From contig JACJWN010000009.1 of NCBI GenBank assembly GCA_020637165.1, positions 169,318 to 233,317 of the forward strand: a stretch of 64,000 nt of DNA, read 5' to 3'. Both the position numbers and the translations under genes were made by a program. A model generated the notes under the pieces. That model was not told the origin of the DNA and ran no database searches. It saw only the letters and a list, made by a program, of their open reading frames with translations. The DNA is from Mycolicibacterium sp. (lineage in GTDB: Bacteria > Actinomycetota > Actinomycetes > Mycobacteriales > Mycobacteriaceae). Shown piece after piece: positions 30,046 through 39,270 of the stretch; positions within the stretch are counted from its first letter, which is position 1; each line of letters opens with the position of its first letter.

Positions 30046-31620
30046 GTGGAACTCCTGTACGTCGTTGAGGTCGACGTGCGTCCCAGCGAAGGCTCCGACC
30101 TGACGCCGACGGACGTTCGTGACCGCGTTAAGCGCCACACCGCGGAGTGGTTGAGTTTCGAGCACACTCCGACGCTGGAAGCCGAGTCTTTCCAAACCGA
30201 CGGGACGATCACTCTCGTCAGCGGGAACAACGACCGGAACGACAGCCGTGTCTCCTGGTCCACCGAAGGCACTCCCGATGTAATGGCGTTGGTCGTCGCG
30301 GTGAGGACCGAGATCAGTCGTAGTGGCCGAGCGGACTTCATCTGTGCGGTTACGGTTTTCACGGAAGGTGACAGGACTGCCGTTCGGATTGAGCTGGGGC
30401 GCGAGTCCCTCGACGGTGTCCTTGCGCCGACGGGCATCGACTTTTTCCGACGGCCGCATCTTCTCGTCCTGCTTCTACGAGACCGCGACCTGCAGTACTG
30501 GTCCGGACCCAGTCGGGTTGACGGGCGGTTCAACTGGGTCAACCCGCAGCACGCGGACTTTGTGTGGGAGGCACTGTCCGCAGAGGGGCGCCTCCTGCCG
30601 ATCCTGCTCGTCGACGCTAGTGAGGACGCGGGCGAGCAGCTGGCGCGCAAGGCCGCCGGCGAACTGGTCGGTCTGGCACCCGTCCTCGCAGTCGATGCAC
30701 GGTCACAACGACTACTCGCTGACAGGTTGGACCAGGTTGACGCATCTATTCCCCGGGGCGGTGCGCGTCTCGTCTGGCCGGAACTCTCACTGAGGCACCC
30801 GGCCTTCGCGGCGGATCAAGCAGCGTTCGCGCCAGGCCGTCTCTTGCGGATGTTGAGTTCCGTCTCTGTAACGGTTCGCGGTGTGAATCAGTTGCTCCGC
30901 AGGGCGGAGGGTGCTCGAAGGATTGCGCGCAACGCACAAATCGCAGCCGATCTCGCCGCCGCAAAGTCCCACGGCAACAATTCCAAAGAAATTGAGGCGC
31001 AGGCCCGAGTTATCGGAGAGTTGCAGGACGAAATCAGCCAATACGACTCATGGTTTAAGCAGGTCGAGGAAGAACGGGACCGATACAAGGCGCAAGCGGC
31101 ACAAGCCGCGTATTGGAAACAAGAAGCCGAACGCGCCCGCCAGTCGAGCGGGGTCCGCGTGGCTGACTGGGCGGAAGCACCGGAACTGGACCCGATCGAC
31201 CTTGGTGATCTGGCCTCTTACCTTGAGAAGCAGGGGCAAGGTGCCATTGTTTTCACTCGAAACGCACACCAGTCATGGAAGCGTGACGCTTATCCACATG
31301 TCGACCTCATGCGTGAAGCCCTCATCGCACTCACCAAGGCAGCCATCGAGTATCGGCGTCTCGGATGCCAGCTCGGTATGGTTCCGGACGACTGGTTCAA
31401 GCACGAATGGGAACTCAATCTCGCCTCGACTGACCAGTACATGAGCAAGCAAAGGCTCGATTCGTTCGACTTCGATGGAAAGACGCACAGTCGACTACCG
31501 CACCTTAAGTTGGGCGACAACACATCGCCGAACGAGGTGGGCCGCGTCTACTTCGCCATGGACGCGGAAGGCGAGCGCTTCATCGTCGATCATGTCGGCT
31601 TGAAACTCTACGGGCTCTGA
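30046..31620 (+). CDS. Uncharacterised 524-residue coiled-coil protein of the defence operon
   Basis: Not recognised. GTG 30046 follows a GGAGCTGGG stretch. N-terminal ~270 residues look like mixed alpha/beta domains (MELLYVVEVDVRPSEGSDLTP; PHLLVLLLRDRDLQYWSGPSRVDG; LLPILLVDASEDAGEQLARKAAG; ARLVWPELSLRHPAF), with no transmembrane segment. Residues ~275-375 are a long charged coiled coil (KEIEAQARVIGELQDEISQYDSWFKQVEEERDRYKAQAAQ). The C-terminal ~150 residues are another folded part ending GRVYFAMDAEGERFIVDHVGLKLYGL, which resembles a small beta domain. It lies 65 bp after the metallopeptidase and 65 bp before the TIR-like gene, all on one strand. A sensor or scaffold for the TIR-like protein is possible by position only. 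Confidence 0.85.
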   Translation: MELLYVVEVDVRPSEGSDLTPTDVRDRVKRHTAEWLSFEHTPTLEAESFQTDGTITLVSGNNDRNDSRVSWSTEGTPDVMALVVAVRTEISRSGRADFICAVTVFTEGDRTAVRIELGRESLDGVLAPTGIDFFRRPHLLVLLLRDRDLQYWSGPSRVDGRFNWVNPQHADFVWEALSAEGRLLPILLVDASEDAGEQLARKAAGELVGLAPVLAVDARSQRLLADRLDQVDASIPRGGARLVWPELSLRHPAFAADQAAFAPGRLLRMLSSVSVTVRGVNQLLRRAEGARRIARNAQIAADLAAAKSHGNNSKEIEAQARVIGELQDEISQYDSWFKQVEEERDRYKAQAAQAAYWKQEAERARQSSGVRVADWAEAPELDPIDLGDLASYLEKQGQGAIVFTRNAHQSWKRDAYPHVDLMREALIALTKAAIEYRRLGCQLGMVPDDWFKHEWELNLASTDQYMSKQRLDSFDFDGKTHSRLPHLKLGDNTSPNEVGRVYFAMDAEGERFIVDHVGLKLYGL

Positions 31621-31685
31621 AATGCAGGGCATGCCGTCGACCAATTCACCTCTCGCCGTATCTATTTCGACCTGAAAGAGCCAAT

Positions 31686-32570
31686 ATGACGCGCCCCGCG
31701 CCCGAGGACAAAGTAAAGAACGCCAAGAAAGTCTTCGTCGTCCACGGTCGCAACCTGGCCGCACGTGATGCGATGTTCGCATTTCTACGGACGATAGGTC
31801 TTGAACCAATCGAATGGTCGACCGCCATCAGCGCGACAGGATCGGCGAGCCCATACATTGGCCAGGCCCTCGATGCCGCGTTCGAGATGGCGCAAGCCGT
31901 TGTCGTTCTCCTAACACCTGACGACATTGCCTACCTACGATCGGAGTACGCCAACGGCGACGATGACCCCGAGAGGGTTCCGAGTCCGCAAGCCAGGCCT
32001 AACGTGCTCTTCGAAGCGGGCATGGCAATGGGCCGTCACCCCGAGCGAACCGTCCTTGTGGAGCTCGGCTCGTTACGCGCGTTCAGTGATGTGGCGGGCC
32101 GGCACGCCGTAAGGCTCGACAACTCGTCGCAGAAGCGCAACGACCTTGCGAACCGCCTCAAAGACGCTGGGTGTGACGTGTCTACTGCGGGCTCCGACTG
32201 GCTGAGTGCAGGCGACTTCACGCCGCCCGACGCTCCCGACAAGCCGATGGGACGCCGAGTGCCCAGCGCATCAGGGCGGCCTCGCGATCGTTTGGACGCC
32301 CAGTACCTCAGACGTGGTTCCGGTTCCGACATCGTTCAACTCATAAATCGAAGCGGTCAAGACCTTTTCGACCTCAACTCACCTAATGCCAAGGATTTCA
32401 ACGCCGTGCTTGACGGCTTCCCCGTCCCGCGATTGCCCGCCTCAAAATCCGTGAGCTTGCGGGCACTTCAATCGTCGAGTTCGCCGGACACGTTCGACTT
32501 GGTGGTCACGGGACGAACCGAGGAGAACGAAGAGTTCACCGAAACACTTTTCCTAGACCTCAATGGGTAG
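31686..32570 (+). CDS. TIR-like (Cap12/PycTIR-type) nucleotide-binding protein
   Basis: 294 residues. Residues 14-170 match the TIR-like predicted nucleotide-binding family: KKVFVVHGRNLAARDAMFAFLRTIGLEPIEW, QALDAAFEMAQAVVVLLTPDD, and RPNVLFEAGMAMGRHPERTVLVELG with the conserved glutamate E110 expected for NAD cleavage. Residues ~185-294 are a separate C-terminal part (GSDIVQLINRSGQDLFDLNS ... FTETLFLDLNG), predicted beta-rich, of unknown kind. Homologous domains act as NAD-depleting effectors in CBASS/Pycsar-like systems. Here it lies 9 kb from the CD-NTase and inside the RM run, so its signal may come from the neighbouring coiled-coil protein or a cyclic nucleotide. Confidence 0.85.
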   Translation: MTRPAPEDKVKNAKKVFVVHGRNLAARDAMFAFLRTIGLEPIEWSTAISATGSASPYIGQALDAAFEMAQAVVVLLTPDDIAYLRSEYANGDDDPERVPSPQARPNVLFEAGMAMGRHPERTVLVELGSLRAFSDVAGRHAVRLDNSSQKRNDLANRLKDAGCDVSTAGSDWLSAGDFTPPDAPDKPMGRRVPSASGRPRDRLDAQYLRRGSGSDIVQLINRSGQDLFDLNSPNAKDFNAVLDGFPVPRLPASKSVSLRALQSSSSPDTFDLVVTGRTEENEEFTETLFLDLNG

Positions 32571-32576
32571 GCGCTG

Positions 32577-33023
32577 ATGGACATATCGATTTCGTTTCCT
32601 CTCGACGACGATGGTTTCCTGCGTCGCGAATGTCCAAGTTGCGGTGGCGAGTTCAAGTGGTACCACGGGCCTACGGTCGGCCGACCTGCTACCGCGATTG
32701 ATCCCGCGGAGTACACATGCCCACTATGCGGAGCGATTGCGCCAACGGATCACTGGTTCACCCAAGAGCAGATCAAGCATCAACGCGAGACAGTCGAATT
32801 CTATGCGGTGGACGTGGTCAACGACGAGCTGCATCGCGTATTCGGAACCAACTACACACCTGGCAAGAACTCGGCACCGCCGCCGACGCCGCTTCACGAA
32901 CCAAACGACATGGTCATCATTGAGCCTCCCTGCCATCCGTGGGAACCCGTGAAGGTTGACGAATCCCGCGCTGACAGTGGCCCGCTGTACTGCCTCTTCT
33001 GCGGTGAGACCTACAGCGCATGA
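32577..33023 (+). CDS. Zinc-ribbon protein of unknown function
   Basis: 148 residues. Three CxxC knuckles: CPSC (19-22), CPLC (48-51) and CLFC (about 141-144), so it probably binds one or two zinc ions. The rest (HQRETVEFYAVDVVNDELHRVFG; IIEPPCHPWEPVKV) is conserved-looking but not known to me. It follows the TIR-like gene by 6 bp and ends the seven-gene run that began with hsdM. Function not assigned. Confidence 0.8.
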   Translation: MDISISFPLDDDGFLRRECPSCGGEFKWYHGPTVGRPATAIDPAEYTCPLCGAIAPTDHWFTQEQIKHQRETVEFYAVDVVNDELHRVFGTNYTPGKNSAPPPTPLHEPNDMVIIEPPCHPWEPVKVDESRADSGPLYCLFCGETYSA

Positions 33024-33038
33024 GTGGTACTCGCCCCC

Positions 33039-33461
33039 TCACACGAGGTTGACCCCGTCATGCGCTCGTGACTGGGGCGCTTCCTCGAACGCATCCAACA
33101 CACGCACTCCGAACGCCGGCACCATAGCCGCTTGCACTTCTTCCTTTGTCATCCAACGGATCTCACGCGCCTCCTGAGTGGCGTGCGGCTCACCTCCAGC
33201 AGCCCGACAGCGATACACCAACGCGACGATCCCATGTGTCAGATTCTTGTAGACGCCGGTCAGCCGCTCCACGACCACCTCAAGGCCAGTCTCTTCCAGC
33301 ACCTCGCGCTGAACACCAGCCTCGAACGATTCGTCGAGTTCCAGGACTCCCCCAGGGGCCTCCCAATGCCCGTTGTCGTCGCGCTTGATGACCAGAACCT
33401 GACCGTCGTCGCGGACCACGATGCCGGCGACGCTGACCGAGTGCTTCGGGGTGGCTGCCAT
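33039..33461 (-). CDS. NUDIX hydrolase, Pif-like protein of the AICE
   Basis: 140 residues with a complete Nudix box at residues 38-60 (G-x5-E-x7-REVLEETGL). Divergent from a GntR-type regulator with an operator-like palindrome between them. In pSAM2 the NUDIX protein Pif is encoded in this regulatory/transfer region and prevents redundant transfer between element-carrying cells; by arrangement this is its counterpart. A house-cleaning nucleotide hydrolase role cannot be excluded. Confidence 0.87.
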   Translation of the reverse strand: MAATPKHSVSVAGIVVRDDGQVLVIKRDDNGHWEAPGGVLELDESFEAGVQREVLEETGLEVVVERLTGVYKNLTHGIVALVYRCRAAGGEPHATQEAREIRWMTKEEVQAAMVPAFGVRVLDAFEEAPQSRAHDGVNLV

Positions 33462-33513
33462 GGGAGACTCCTCTTCGGGACCTGAACCCAGTAGTGACAG
33501 GGACGTGTCGTTT

Positions 33514-33534
33514 CCCTAGACTAGTCGCCTAGAC
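33514..33534. promoter_or_regulatory. Operator-like palindrome between NUDIX and GntR genes
   Basis: Contains CTAGTCGCCTAG within a CTAGAC...CTAGAC context. It closely matches, in inverse orientation, the site at 34390-34403 (CCTAGACGACTAGG). The two sites flank the GntR gene, as expected for a KorSA-like repressor that controls itself and the transfer genes. Confidence 0.65.
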
Positions 33535-33556
33535 ATGTAAGGGAAGGCTCTCTCAG

Positions 33557-34345
33557 GTGCTGCAGCTTGGCCAGATCGATCGAGCGGATGACAAGCCGCC
33601 GTATCGGCTCCAGATTGCTGGCATGCTGCGGGCGATCAACTCCAGGCCTGCTGGCTGGAGAAGAACGGCTGCCGTCGAAGCTGCACTGATTGACCGCTTC
33701 AGGAGTCCTTCCGGATGACAGTTCGGCAAGCTGTGCAGGAGTTGCGCGCTCGGAGGTTGGTGGTCTCCGAACGCACAGCCGAGAATGTCTTCGTGCGACC
33801 AGCTGCCCCAATTCGGCAGCTCGCGTCACAGTCGCTTCGCACGACGACGCAGCGAGCCAGCGGCAAGCAGCATTCACGATCAGAAGCGGAGAGTCGGCTA
33901 TATGCGCCTCAGGTCGGCAGGATCTCACGTGACACGGCACAAGGCCAGTTCCGGCTTGTTGCCGAACGACTTCGACTAGCAACCAGATGATGAGGTTATC
34001 GCCCTGAAGTCAGGCGCTACCTCGCAGACAGCCAGCCGGTCGAAACCGCGATCTCCCTACCGGCTTCCTGCGGCGTTCGCAGGGCACCAAGATCGAACGA
34101 ATTACGACACCGGACCTGGCGGAATCTGCCGCGCCTCGAAGAGCTGGCCCACCTCTCGCGCGTTTACCGAGGAAGTTGGCGCCCGGATGCCCACCCCGAA
34201 GAACGCATCGCCTGCAACCAGCGGGGGCACCTGTCCTGACGGTAGTTCCGGACGGCCTATGGCACTAACGACGTCACCGTCGAGGTCTGCGACACAGTGA
34301 AGGTCATCCGCCTACCTGCTGGAATACGACTTTTTCGCGCGCTAA
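33557..34345 (+). pseudogene. GntR-family (KorSA-like, UTRA-type) repressor, frame disrupted
   Basis: Pieces in different frames line up with one GntR/HutC-type regulator of about 260 residues: VLQLGQIDRADDKPPYR..IAGMLRA, then MTVRQAVQELRARRLVVSE (winged-helix core), VFVRPAAPIR, later YLADSQPVETAISYLPAS, and a C-terminal TVVRTAYGTDDV.VEVCDTVKV....YLLEYDFFAR just before TAA 34343. At least four indels separate them. It starts the disrupted stretch of the window, so sequence error is as likely as decay. Flanked by two matching operator-like palindromes. Confidence 0.72.
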
Positions 34346-34376
34346 ATCTTTAGAAACGACCAGAGATTCCATCATC

Positions 34377-34405
34377 TTGACTTACTCCTCCTAGACGACT
34401 AGGTT
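34377..34405 (+). promoter_or_regulatory. Promoter of the transfer region with embedded operator
   Basis: TTGACT (34377-34382), 17-bp spacer, TAGGTT (34400-34405). The palindrome CCTAGACGACTAGG (34390-34403) lies in the spacer and overlaps the -10, a classic repressor position. It would put the genes to the right under control of the GntR protein. Confidence 0.65.
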
Positions 34406-34474
34406 GAGGCTGGTCATCTGGCTCGAAATCCACTTCGAAAGGTTCCAGCAAATATCATCCCAAAATGGCTCCAG

Positions 34475-34840
34475 CTCACCCACGACCAGTGTTTCCTTGC
34501 GGCACATTTACGTCGTATCAGGTGATGCCGATGATCGACTTCGACAAGTCGTCGGGCGAGAACCGCGATGGGCGACCGACCGTGAAAACCGGCGCGCCAA
34601 TGTGGCGGGTCGAAGTGCTCGATGGCGATCAAGCACGCGAAGCTGAAGCCGCACCGTGACGGTGAAGTTCGCGTCTGGATTCAACCAGCCGCACCGACTA
34701 ACTCGGTGGCACGCCATTCCTCCCGTCGCCTTCGAGGGCTGGTGGCACTGCCCACCACATCAGGCGGTCGGAGCGATTTCTCCCGTATCGCTTGGTCATT
34801 CCGGGCCTCAGGCAGCGGGGACCTGGCAAGCCGTCCGGCG
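34475..34840 (+). pseudogene. Conserved AICE transfer-region protein, frame disrupted
   Basis: Fragments in three frames join to FTSYQVMPMIDFDKSSGE...TGRPTVKTGAPMWRVEVLDGD, then TVKFAS...QP, then FEGLVALP, ending SFRASG. The arrangement resembles the small protein encoded ahead of the FtsK-like translocase in actinomycete ICEs. Function unknown. Several indels; no single frame covers it. Confidence 0.5.
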
Positions 34841-34859
34841 CAGGCAACAACAGCCCGGG

Positions 34860-36220
34860 AATCGGCATCGAACCCTGACCCGTTCGCACCCGTTGATCTC
34901 GATACTCCGTTCCGGTTCGACCATATGCTGCACTTCCTCACCAGCGTTGCGCTATGCGTTTGCGGTCATCGTAGGCCTCACCGGCGCGCGCTCGTCGTCT
35001 ATTGGCGGCTTCACTCACCGGCGTACGAGACGGTTCCGCAGCCCCGCATGGCTCCTGCGCTGGCGAATCTGGGCACACCTTTCATGGCAAAGATTGTGCA
35101 GACGCGGTTTTGTCCGCCTCCGAGCCAGGTCACCCCGTCGGCGACAAAGAAGGGCGGCAGGTGACATCGACCCGCTGGCTTTCACCCGAAGTTGGCAGGA
35201 ACAAACGTATCCCGAACCACCGTCTGACGGTACGGGCACGGATGGGCCAGACCGTCGGAGGACTTGGAGCGCACGCCGTTCCAGCGATTCGCGACGCCCG
35301 CGGGCTTGCCTCCGCGAGGTCGGTTGTCTCGTCTCGCCTGGGACACTGCGCATCAGGCTGGTCATGCGAGGAACGGCTATCAACGATGAGGCCGCTGCCG
35401 CCGGCTGCGATGTAGCCACACGAGTCACGCTGGCCGATGCGAAAACGGATCAGCCCTGGACCTTGCCATTGGTGGTAGCACACCACTGCCCGTGGGCTGC
35501 TCGGTGCAGGCAAAGGTTCCGCATCTTCTGGGGCATTGCCGCTGGGCTCAATCGCCGTCGCCGCCGGCATAGTTCACCCTGGGCAGGCATCGATCTGGAA
35601 GTACGGCATCAGCGAGCTGTCGGTGGGCTCGGGTCTGTTCACCAACATCGCGCCACCACGGAATCCGATGCCGTGGGGACCGCCTGCGCTCTGGAAGCGG
35701 TGGACCAGGCGGACAAGCGATGGCGAGTCGCACGCGCAGCGACACATTCCGATCAAAGGGGTACCGCTCTTTGTGGTCCTGATCGATGGGCGCTCGCCGG
35801 AGTGACGGCTTACACTTCCGGGCGATCCGGCCCTCCGCAAAGGCCGCCACCTCGTTGTCCCACATTCTCTGAAGGGCCGTGCGCTGGGCATCGTCGTCGT
35901 GGCGTTCCTGCAAGACCCACGCAAGAGTCACTGCCGATGAGAGGATTTATTACCCAGACCATCGCCGCTTCGACTGCGGTCCCGAGACCGTCGCGATGGT
36001 CCTCGGCACGGCTGGGGATGGCAGAGGCCGCGCAGCTTTGGATCGGCCCGAACCAGACCAGCTTCCAGAGCGTCGCCAGCGAGAGGACGGCCAAGTAACC
36101 AGGTGCGATCCGACTTCTGGTCCGATGAGCAAATCCCTTCACCAAAGCAAATACCACGGACGAACGCACGCAGCGGAGGAACGCGCGATGGTGACGACTG
36201 GTCCATGTTCGAGCCACCCG
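34860..36220 (+). pseudogene. FtsK/TraSA-like DNA translocase of the AICE, frame disrupted
   Basis: Scattered pieces follow the order of TraSA-like FtsK proteins: NPDPFAPVDLDTPFRFDHMLHFL (N-terminal membrane region), VRMRGTAINDEAAAA and DVATRVTLADAKTDQPW, EYGISELSVGS, HIPIKGVPLFVVLIDG (Walker B region), VVAFLQDPRK, MRGFITQTIAA, and DFWSDEQI...DWSMFEPP at the end. The Walker A part is not legible. This protein pumps double-stranded DNA between mycelial or mating cells in AICEs. Whether the gene is truly broken or only mis-sequenced cannot be told here. Confidence 0.68.
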
Positions 36221-36795
36221 ACCAGGATCGGGTCGCGCAGCATGCAGCAGACTTGATCCACCGCACCAAACCTCGTCCGCAGGGACGGATGCGGACCAGT
36301 ACCGGCATCTCTGGTCGTGCGGCGAAGCCATCCGGCACCGCCCTGATCCTCGGTGACGACGCCGAGCTCCAGCGCCGCGGTGGACAGCGATCTCCGATAT
36401 GCTGGGCGGTGGGCTTTCAGGCTGTGGGGAATCACCGGCAATCAGTCGACATCGAGGCCGGATTACGGCGCACGCGCGCCTGGTTCACTTCGATCCGCAG
36501 CGAGGGTGACGCGATGATCCACCCGGCCTCGAAGGACGCTCTCGTCACCGCAGAGCAACTTCCCTGAACTGCTGACCGCAGATCAAGTATCCGCCCGCTC
36601 ATGGCGTCTCTGCCCGCGACCGCACTCAACCGCTGGGCCTGCGCTCCGCCGAAACCACAGGAAGCAGATCAGCCCGCCCTGCTACCGTTGTCAGAGCGGG
36701 TCCGTCAACAGGATGCTGCCGAAGTCGGTCTGGCTCAAGCAGCTGCGTCGGTAATGACCAGCAACACGCGGCATCCGAGCATCTTAACGCCGCCG
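36221..36795 (+). other. Unassigned stretch between translocase and integrase
   Basis: About 570 bp in the disrupted block. Short plus-strand pieces exist (for example AVGFQAVGNHRQSVDIEAGL and MIHPASKDALVTAEQL), but no domain can be put together. An excisionase gene would be expected here in a pSAM2-type element; I cannot identify one. Confidence 0.4.
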
Positions 36796-37880
36796 GAAGC
36801 CGCGCTATCAAAGTCCGCTACCTGATCCGCGATCCGACGCCCCCATCCGGCTGGGTCGAAACGTCGCGCGACGTTCCCCGACGCATGAGGCAAAAAAGCA
36901 TTCAAGTCCGAGCGCGACAGCAAGCGGCCCTCAGTGCACGCCGGTTCGACCCACGCCTTGGGCGCACACCGTTGAACCGGATATGGACGCAGTTCTCCGA
37001 CTCAAAAAAAGGCCAGCGGTGTCGCCGAAGACCTGGGCAGCTACGCAGCGCTGGGAACTGCGCATCAAACCGCGAGTTCGGCCATGTGCCCGTCAGTAAG
37101 ATCACCCGCGCCGACGTGCAGGCGTTCGTTGACGGCCTGACCATCACGGCCCGTGGGCGGTGTCAACGCTGCGGCGACTCCTCCGGTCGATTCTCGGTCG
37201 CTCACCGGACGGCCGAATCCACCGGAACCCTACTGCCAGCGTCTCAGCGGGCCACATTCCCGAGCAGGAGCGTCGCGTCTACCTGACCGCACAAGAAGTC
37301 AGACGCTCGCCGTCGCACGTACGGCGACCAGGGCGACGCAGTAGTGACGGTCCTGGCCTACACCGGCTTGCGGTGGTCCGAACTCGTCGGCCTCGCGTCC
37401 AAGGACGTCGACCTCGTGGCCCGTCGGCTGTACGTCAGGAGGCCGCACCGCCCGGGGAATCGAGGGGGCCTCGTCGTCGGCCCCCGAAGACGAGCCGGCA
37501 TCCGGAACCATCCCGTTGCCGCAAGTGGTGGTCGGCATCTTCAAAGACCACCTCGCTGGCCGCGCGACCGACGATCCGCCGTCACCTCACCGAACGGTGC
37601 GATGCTGCAGTCCAACAACTGGCGCAGGCACGCACGCATTGGAACGGCGCCCTCAAGAACACCGACCTGGCCCACTGACAATCCACGACCTGCGACACCG
37701 CCAGCTGGCCCGCAAATCCGGCGCCGACCCTTCGCTATGTACAGAAAACGATGGGCCTCAGCACCGACCGTCACCGCAGTACATCTACAGCGACCTCTCC
37801 GACAGGCTCGACCAGGTCGCGAAAAAAGCCTGGATCGGCTTCACGCCACTGAAATTCACACAGAGAAGACCGGACAAGAC
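36796..37880 (+). pseudogene. Tyrosine recombinase (integrase) of the element, frame disrupted
   Basis: Fragments in all three frames assemble into a ~370-residue integrase: VRYLIRDP, KAFKSERD, LGRTPLNRIWTQFSDSKK, FGHVPVSKITRADVQAFVDGLT (SAM-like core-binding domain), IHRNPTASVS, IPEQERRVYLTAQEVR, VTVLAYTGLRWSELVGLASKDVDL (first catalytic Arg), LTIHDLRH (HxxR) and YIYSDLSDRLDQVAKK (catalytic Tyr). It lies against the complete tRNA-Phe, the standard place for the integrase of a tRNA-inserted element. At least five indels in this sequence. Confidence 0.82.
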
Positions 37881-37942
37881 CGGACCAAATCAAACCGTAA
37901 CCACCGAGTGCATGACCCGCGTCTATGTACGGGTAGATCCCT

Positions 37943-37995
37943 GGTGGCCAGGGCCGGGGATCCGAACCGGCGACCTTCCGCTTTTCAGGCGGACG
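37943..37995 (-). repeat. attR: matching tRNA-Phe 3' half
   Basis: Same sequence as 17136-17185 except for two inserted bases in the T arm (GGGGATCCGAACC instead of GGGATCGAACC). The repeat marks the right end of the element and lies inside the complete tRNA gene. Confidence 0.88.
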
Positions 37996-38020
37996 CTCGG
38001 CGCAACTGGGCTACCTGGCG
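37945..38020 (-). tRNA. tRNA-Phe (GAA)
   Basis: Minus-strand cloverleaf: anticodon stem CCGCC-TGAAAAG-CGG with anticodon GAA, acceptor GCCAGG pairing with CCTGGC. As given, the T arm has two extra bases and the D arm is irregular compared with the clean half-copy at 17136-17185, so the sequence is probably faulty rather than the tRNA dead. It is the integration target. Confidence 0.8.
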
Positions 38021-38065
38021 GAAGGCAGCCAGGCTCGATGCCGAACCTGGTACCTCGCCGAATCA

Positions 38066-38142
38066 GCGACCCTGACGAGACTCGAACCCGCGACCTCCGC
38101 CGTGACGGGCGGCGCGCGCTTTCGACGCTGCGCCACAGGGGC
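38066..38142 (-). tRNA. tRNA-Asp (GTC)
   Basis: Minus strand, acceptor GCCCCTGTGGCGCAG ... and 3' GTCAGGGTCGC; anticodon loop CCGTCACGG gives GTC; T arm GGTTCGAGTCTC. The D-loop region is shifted by likely indels. Follows tRNA-Glu in the same direction, as in the gluT-aspT-pheU group of mycobacteria. Confidence 0.72.
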
Positions 38143-38170
38143 GCGCGCACTCCGCGTTTTCCGCGTCGTC

Positions 38171-38240
38171 GTACCCCTACAGGTTCAGACCCGCGCTACC
38201 GCCTTGAAAGGGCGTCCTGGGCCGCTAGACGAAGAGGGGC
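38171..38240 (-). tRNA. tRNA-Glu (TTC)
   Basis: Minus strand, 5' GCCCCTCTTCGTCTAGCGGC, anticodon loop around CCTTTCAAGG (TTC), 3' end CTGTAGGGGTAC. The anticodon stem lacks two bases and the T loop is altered against the usual form. First gene of the Glu-Asp-Phe set on this strand. Confidence 0.7.
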
Positions 38241-38369
38241 AGAGCCGAATCTCTCCGGGGTACTCACAACGAATCAACGTGGAGCGCTCGCAGGCTTAGA
38301 GGTATCACTTGACCCAGTATGGACCGGTGAAAGCCCAGACGGGAAAACCAGGCAGTATCCTCTGGTCAC

Positions 38370-38443
38370 GCCCCTATAAGCTCAGTTGGTAGAGCTACGG
38401 ACTTTTAATCCGGGTCCCTGAAGTTCGAGTCCTAGTGGGGGCA
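38370..38443 (+). tRNA. tRNA-Lys (TTT)
   Basis: Plus strand, GCCCCTATAAGCTCAGTTGG with one extra A, anticodon stem CGGACTTTTAATCCG (TTT), T loop GTTCGAGTCC, acceptor end GTGGGGGCA. Divergent from the Glu-Asp-Phe genes. The variable region lacks bases compared with a normal tRNA-Lys. Confidence 0.75.
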
Positions 38444-38454
38444 CTAGCGGCGCC

Positions 38455-39270
38455 GGCGTCCGGCCAGCCACTTCTCAGAACCACCGAGGCTGGTGGATGC
38501 CCTTGCCCGCTCCTGCTCCGGCGGGAGGTTGCGGGCCAAGGGTCTGCGGCAGCGGCGTCGGCAGGCAGACGACCTTCGGCACGGTCCACCGCCCGCGCCC
38601 TCGGGTGCATCCGACGCCGCCAGGGCAGGGCGAAGGCCAGAGTTGACGCCGCGGCCGAACGCAGTGCAGCCGCTCGTCGATCACGGCATGACCAGGTAGC
38701 CATCCAGCTCGCGCACCGACTCGTCGTAGAGCCCCACCGTGACCCATTCGGCGAAGGGACCCGTCGCCGCGGAACGTCGACCAGACCATGTCGGAATCCA
38801 TTGCCGCAGTGGGCGGTTTCAGCGCCAGTCGACAGATCAGGCACTTCGCCCGGGCCGCCGGTAATCTCAACACCTCGACATCCGGTCCCAGTGGGCCTGA
38901 AACTCCTCCCAGGTCTCAGGAACCGGCCGTGCTCGCTCCTTCCGGTACCCGGGTGATGTGCTCGTCGAAGGCAACTTGTCGGCGTCGGTGAGAGCCGTCC
39001 CCGAAGTGCTCGGCAGCGGTAAGGATGGTGCCCATGAAGAAGGTGGCGTGCGCCCAGTAGAAGACCTCCGGGTTCCAGCGCGCTGTAAAGCGCGCCCCTT
39101 CTCAAATCCGCCCTTGATCGGAATGTGGTAATCGCCGAACCTCGGCACCGGTGGCCCGGCGCGCGAGTCGCCGTCGAAGACACGCCGCCGATCGGGTAGA
39201 GCGAACGAAAAAGCCGGGGATGCGCTCGGTGAAAGATCAAGAGTGGTCCTTGACCGCGGCGCCCAGCTGC
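38455..39270 (-). pseudogene. MpaB-like / DUF2236 oxygenase-family protein, frame disrupted
   Basis: Minus-strand pieces join to a DUF2236 protein: FGDYHIPIKG, EGRR..ALEP.VFYW, HFGDGLTDADKLP, YRK...RPVPETWEEFQAHWDRM, STLALKPPTAAM...VWSTFR, LPWRRRMHPRARA. Such proteins are haem-dependent latex-clearing/MpaB-like oxygenases common in mycobacteria. Spread over all three frames with many indels. Confidence 0.6.
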
